This document shows, piece after piece, positions 61,588-64,000 of a stretch of 64,000 bases of DNA. Origin of the DNA: Phoma sp. XZ068 (taxonomy: Eukaryota > Ascomycota > Dothideomycetes > Pleosporales > Didymellaceae); NCBI GenBank assembly GCA_004835665.1, contig RBKR01000005.1:1116001-1180000 (forward strand). The letters are read 5' to 3'. Both the position numbers and the translations under genes were made by a program. Each line of letters begins with the position of its first letter. Position 1 is the first letter of the stretch. The notes beneath the pieces are model-generated. The model saw only the letters and a program-made list of their open reading frames with translations. It ran no database searches and was not told where the DNA came from.

Positions 61588-63441
61588 ATGACACTACGAA
61601 ACCCTGTAGTGCTGGCACTGCTTGCGCCAATCACTTCTGCGGCTATTGTTCCACAATTCTCGGGTCCCGGTCGTGTCACTGGAACCAACTTCGGGATTCC
61701 TGGGCGAAATGCAACATACGATTATGTCATTGTCGGTGGCGGTACGGCAGGCAGTGTCGTAGCAGCTCGGCTCACTGAGCACAGCAACGCTTCAGTCGCT
61801 CTTATCGAGGCAGGCAGCTTCTACGAACTCTCAAATGGCAATTGGAGTCAGATCCCGTACTGGTCTCGGCAATGGGTCGGCGCTGAGTCTGACAACTGGC
61901 AGCCGCTCATCGACTGGGGTCTCTTCACCGAGCCGCAGGTCAATGGCAAGCGAATCCATTACACGCAGGGAAAGAACCTCGGTGGGAGTAGTGGCAGAAA
62001 TCAGATGATGTATCATCGACCATCTGTAGGATCGTTACAGGCTTGGGCTGATCATGTAGGAGATCAGTCGTGGAACTGGGCAAATATGACGAAGTACTAC
62101 GAACGCAGCATGAAACTCACTGCCAACGTCGCCGACCGGACGGCAGCGGATGGAAGCGCGGTGTACGACGCGAGCGCATATGGCCCCAGCGGAATCAATA
62201 CTCAGCCACTCCACGTCAGCTACCCCAACTATATCAGTCCGTTGTCACAATATGCAGCTGCAGCTTTCTCCGCAATAGGACTCAAGCAGATACCAGGGTT
62301 CGCAAGTGGAATCCTGAGTGGCTTCGGCTGGTGGCAGTTTACTATCGATGGCAAGACCGGCCTTCGTAGCTCAGCCGAAAGCTCCTTTCTGGCTGAAGCA
62401 TTCGCTCGTCCAGCCTTGACAACCTACATCAACGCCCAAGCAAGGAATATCATCTTTGGAAATGGTACTGCAATGGCTGTAAACGTAACAAACCATGGCA
62501 TGAGGGGTTTTACCATCTCGGCACGCAAAGAAGTCATTGTTTCTGCCGGAGCATGGCACTCCCCTCATCTGCTCATGGTCTCTGGAATTGGGCCCAAGTC
62601 GACGCTGGATGAGTTCGGCATTGAGGTTGTAAAAGATCTTCCCGGCGTCGGGCAGAACATGTGGGATAGTACAAGCATTGGTGGGCCTGTATACGAGATC
62701 TCTGTCCCGGGCTACACATACTGGCAGCAAGCGGGTCCTTTGGCAGCTGCCGAAGCGCAGTTTCTGGCGAACGCCAGTGGACCACTGACCAATATCGGTC
62801 TTGACGTTGGCGGGTTCGAAATCTTTCCGGATCGCTCTAACTTCAGTGCAGGCACCCAGCAAGCGCTGTCTGGCATCCCGGCAGATTGGCCGCTCATCGA
62901 ATATGCACTTACCAGCTCGAGCCCTGTGTTGCAGTCATCCGAGTCATGGAAACAGTACGGTGTGATTGGGTGTGTTCTCGTGGCAGCATCCAGCAGGGGC
63001 AACATGACCATCCAGTCTGCAAGCAACATGGATCCACCGATCATCGACCCTGGATGGCTGCGGGAGGAGAGCGATCAGGAGATCGCGATCGAAGCTTATC
63101 GTCGAGCTAGGCAGGCATGGCAGGCGATACCCGATGGCATCCGCGTTGGAAACGAGGTGTCACCCGGCCCATCCGTATTGACCGATGCGCAGCTGCTGGA
63201 CCATATCAAGCAGCACATCGGTTCAATCCACCATGCCTCGTCATCTTGTGCCATGGGTAAGCCATATAATCCCATGGCAGTAGTAGACTCCAAGGCGAGA
63301 GTCTTCGGCGTGCAGCGATTGAGGGTCATCGACTCGTCGAGCTTTCCATTTACCCCACCTGGCCACACTCAGGGCGTCACCTACGCACACGCGGAGAAGT
63401 TGGTCGAAGATGTACTTAATGATTATTTCACGGAAGGGTAG
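61588..63441 (+). CDS. Secreted FAD-dependent GMC oxidoreductase
   Basis: A single-exon gene for a 617-residue enzyme. Residues 1-19 look like a signal peptide (PVVLALLAPITSA). The FAD dinucleotide motif is at 45-60 (YDYVIVGGGTAGSVVA), with the ribose-binding acid Glu74 in LIEAG. The first GMC signature lies at about 128-145 (GKNLGGSSGRNQMMYHR) and the second at 320-336 (SAGAWHSPHLLMVSGIG). The catalytic pair is His549 (IHHASSSCAMG) and His593 (PPGHTQGVTYAHAE). About ten N-x-S/T sites fit secretion. The family oxidises alcohols, sugars or secondary-metabolite intermediates with oxygen or another acceptor. The general pattern resembles fungal versicolorin-B-synthase/patulin-synthase-like and aryl-alcohol-type enzymes, but the substrate cannot be assigned. 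ATG 61,588 is the first Met and gives the signal peptide. Confidence 0.92.
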   Translation: MTLRNPVVLALLAPITSAAIVPQFSGPGRVTGTNFGIPGRNATYDYVIVGGGTAGSVVAARLTEHSNASVALIEAGSFYELSNGNWSQIPYWSRQWVGAESDNWQPLIDWGLFTEPQVNGKRIHYTQGKNLGGSSGRNQMMYHRPSVGSLQAWADHVGDQSWNWANMTKYYERSMKLTANVADRTAADGSAVYDASAYGPSGINTQPLHVSYPNYISPLSQYAAAAFSAIGLKQIPGFASGILSGFGWWQFTIDGKTGLRSSAESSFLAEAFARPALTTYINAQARNIIFGNGTAMAVNVTNHGMRGFTISARKEVIVSAGAWHSPHLLMVSGIGPKSTLDEFGIEVVKDLPGVGQNMWDSTSIGGPVYEISVPGYTYWQQAGPLAAAEAQFLANASGPLTNIGLDVGGFEIFPDRSNFSAGTQQALSGIPADWPLIEYALTSSSPVLQSSESWKQYGVIGCVLVAASSRGNMTIQSASNMDPPIIDPGWLREESDQEIAIEAYRRARQAWQAIPDGIRVGNEVSPGPSVLTDAQLLDHIKQHIGSIHHASSSCAMGKPYNPMAVVDSKARVFGVQRLRVIDSSSFPFTPPGHTQGVTYAHAEKLVEDVLNDYFTEG

Positions 63442-64000
63442 TTTTGATTGATCGTCAATGCAAAGAATATTGCAGGTAGGAGAGTTAATTAAGACTAGCT
63501 AAAAGTACATGGGGTATCAAACGATTTTGTGACGTATTATTTTTTCCGCATATAGGTAGCGAATGTTTCGCTTCCGTCCCGTCCCGGGTACATGGGCATA
63601 ATCCGTATCTTAATGCCACATCAAACTTAATCAAACTGGCCACCAACACAGAGCAACTCTGTATTCAGGCTGGCGAATATACTGAAGCATACCGGCGCCA
63701 TGTCTTGTGCGGGTGAAAGAGCACAGCGGTGTTCAAATGCATCCGGGGCTACGCGAATTGATGATTTGGTCTTTGGGCGTCTTCTTTTGTGAAGGTAAGA
63801 TTTTACCCAGCGAATGTGTGAGGCAAGAGTGTCGCGACGGTTCGGAATGCCAATGTGGCCGAGAGAGCGTCGAGGAGGCCTCAATTCCGACGAGCGTGCT
63901 GTTTCCTTGTTAGTGGCTAGCATCGAAAGATACATTCGTGCTCTGCATTGTGAAAAGAGGCCGACAAAGGGCCGCGCGAACCGCGGGAAAAATTGGGGAC
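63442..64000. other. Intergenic region at the right end
   Basis: No gene is supported. It contains the 3' UTR of the GMC gene and sequence of ordinary composition. Short frames on both strands have no recognisable features. Confidence 0.5.

Overview
The window is a filamentous-fungus chromosome segment with two very different compartments. Short GT-AG introns (51-56 nt), a polyketide-synthase remnant, a secreted GMC oxidoreductase and the extreme AT-isochore pattern suggest a Dothideomycete, probably Pleosporales. That placement is inference; no taxon marker is present. Positions 1-48,215 are AT-rich (roughly 30% GC by eye) and almost without open reading frames. Positions 48,416-64,000 are GC-balanced and gene-dense.

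The AT-rich compartment is a graveyard of nested Ty3/gypsy LTR retrotransposons mutated by repeat-induced point mutation (RIP: CpA to TpA and TpG to TpA). I sorted them into families by repeated LTRs and internal homology. B: a 3' part at 1-2681, a TSD-bounded compound of two copies at 32,085-47,852, and an LTR piece at 48,001-48,215. C/D: a complete element at 24,100-31,425, with older copies D1 2682-6331, D2 6332-11,945 and D at 23,207-48,000 in three pieces. A: a complete element at 15,105-22,101 and a solo LTR at 11,147-11,725. F: a complete element at 41,228-47,279 and a solo LTR at 7553-8131. E: a pol/gag fragment at 11,946-15,104, continued by unclassified sequence at 22,102-23,206. Target-site duplications and LTR lengths support the nesting order: the B LTR fragment at 48,001 was hit by D, D was later hit by C and by the B compound, and the B compound by F; E was hit by A. 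Families A, B and F show degraded chromodomains after integrase (chromoviruses). Families A, B, C and F also show an RIP-decayed reading frame on the strand opposite to pol, between the end of pol and the 3' LTR. This recurrent antisense gene is the most unusual feature of the retroelement region.

The gene-rich compartment starts with a truncated polyketide-synthase 3' end (48,415-49,026) at the AT/GC boundary. It is followed by a Lsb1/Pin3-type SH3 adaptor (+), an MFS transporter (+), TFIIE beta subunit TFA2 (-), a TPR/Mlp1 nuclear-basket protein (+, head-to-head with TFA2) and a secreted GMC oxidoreductase (+). These do not form one pathway. TFA2 and MLP1 are housekeeping nuclear genes sharing a 425-bp promoter region. 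The PKS relic and the GMC enzyme are accessory-metabolism genes at the two edges. The SH3 gene carries a 53-bp tandem duplication of its last codons that gives two alternative protein ends, one made by splicing.
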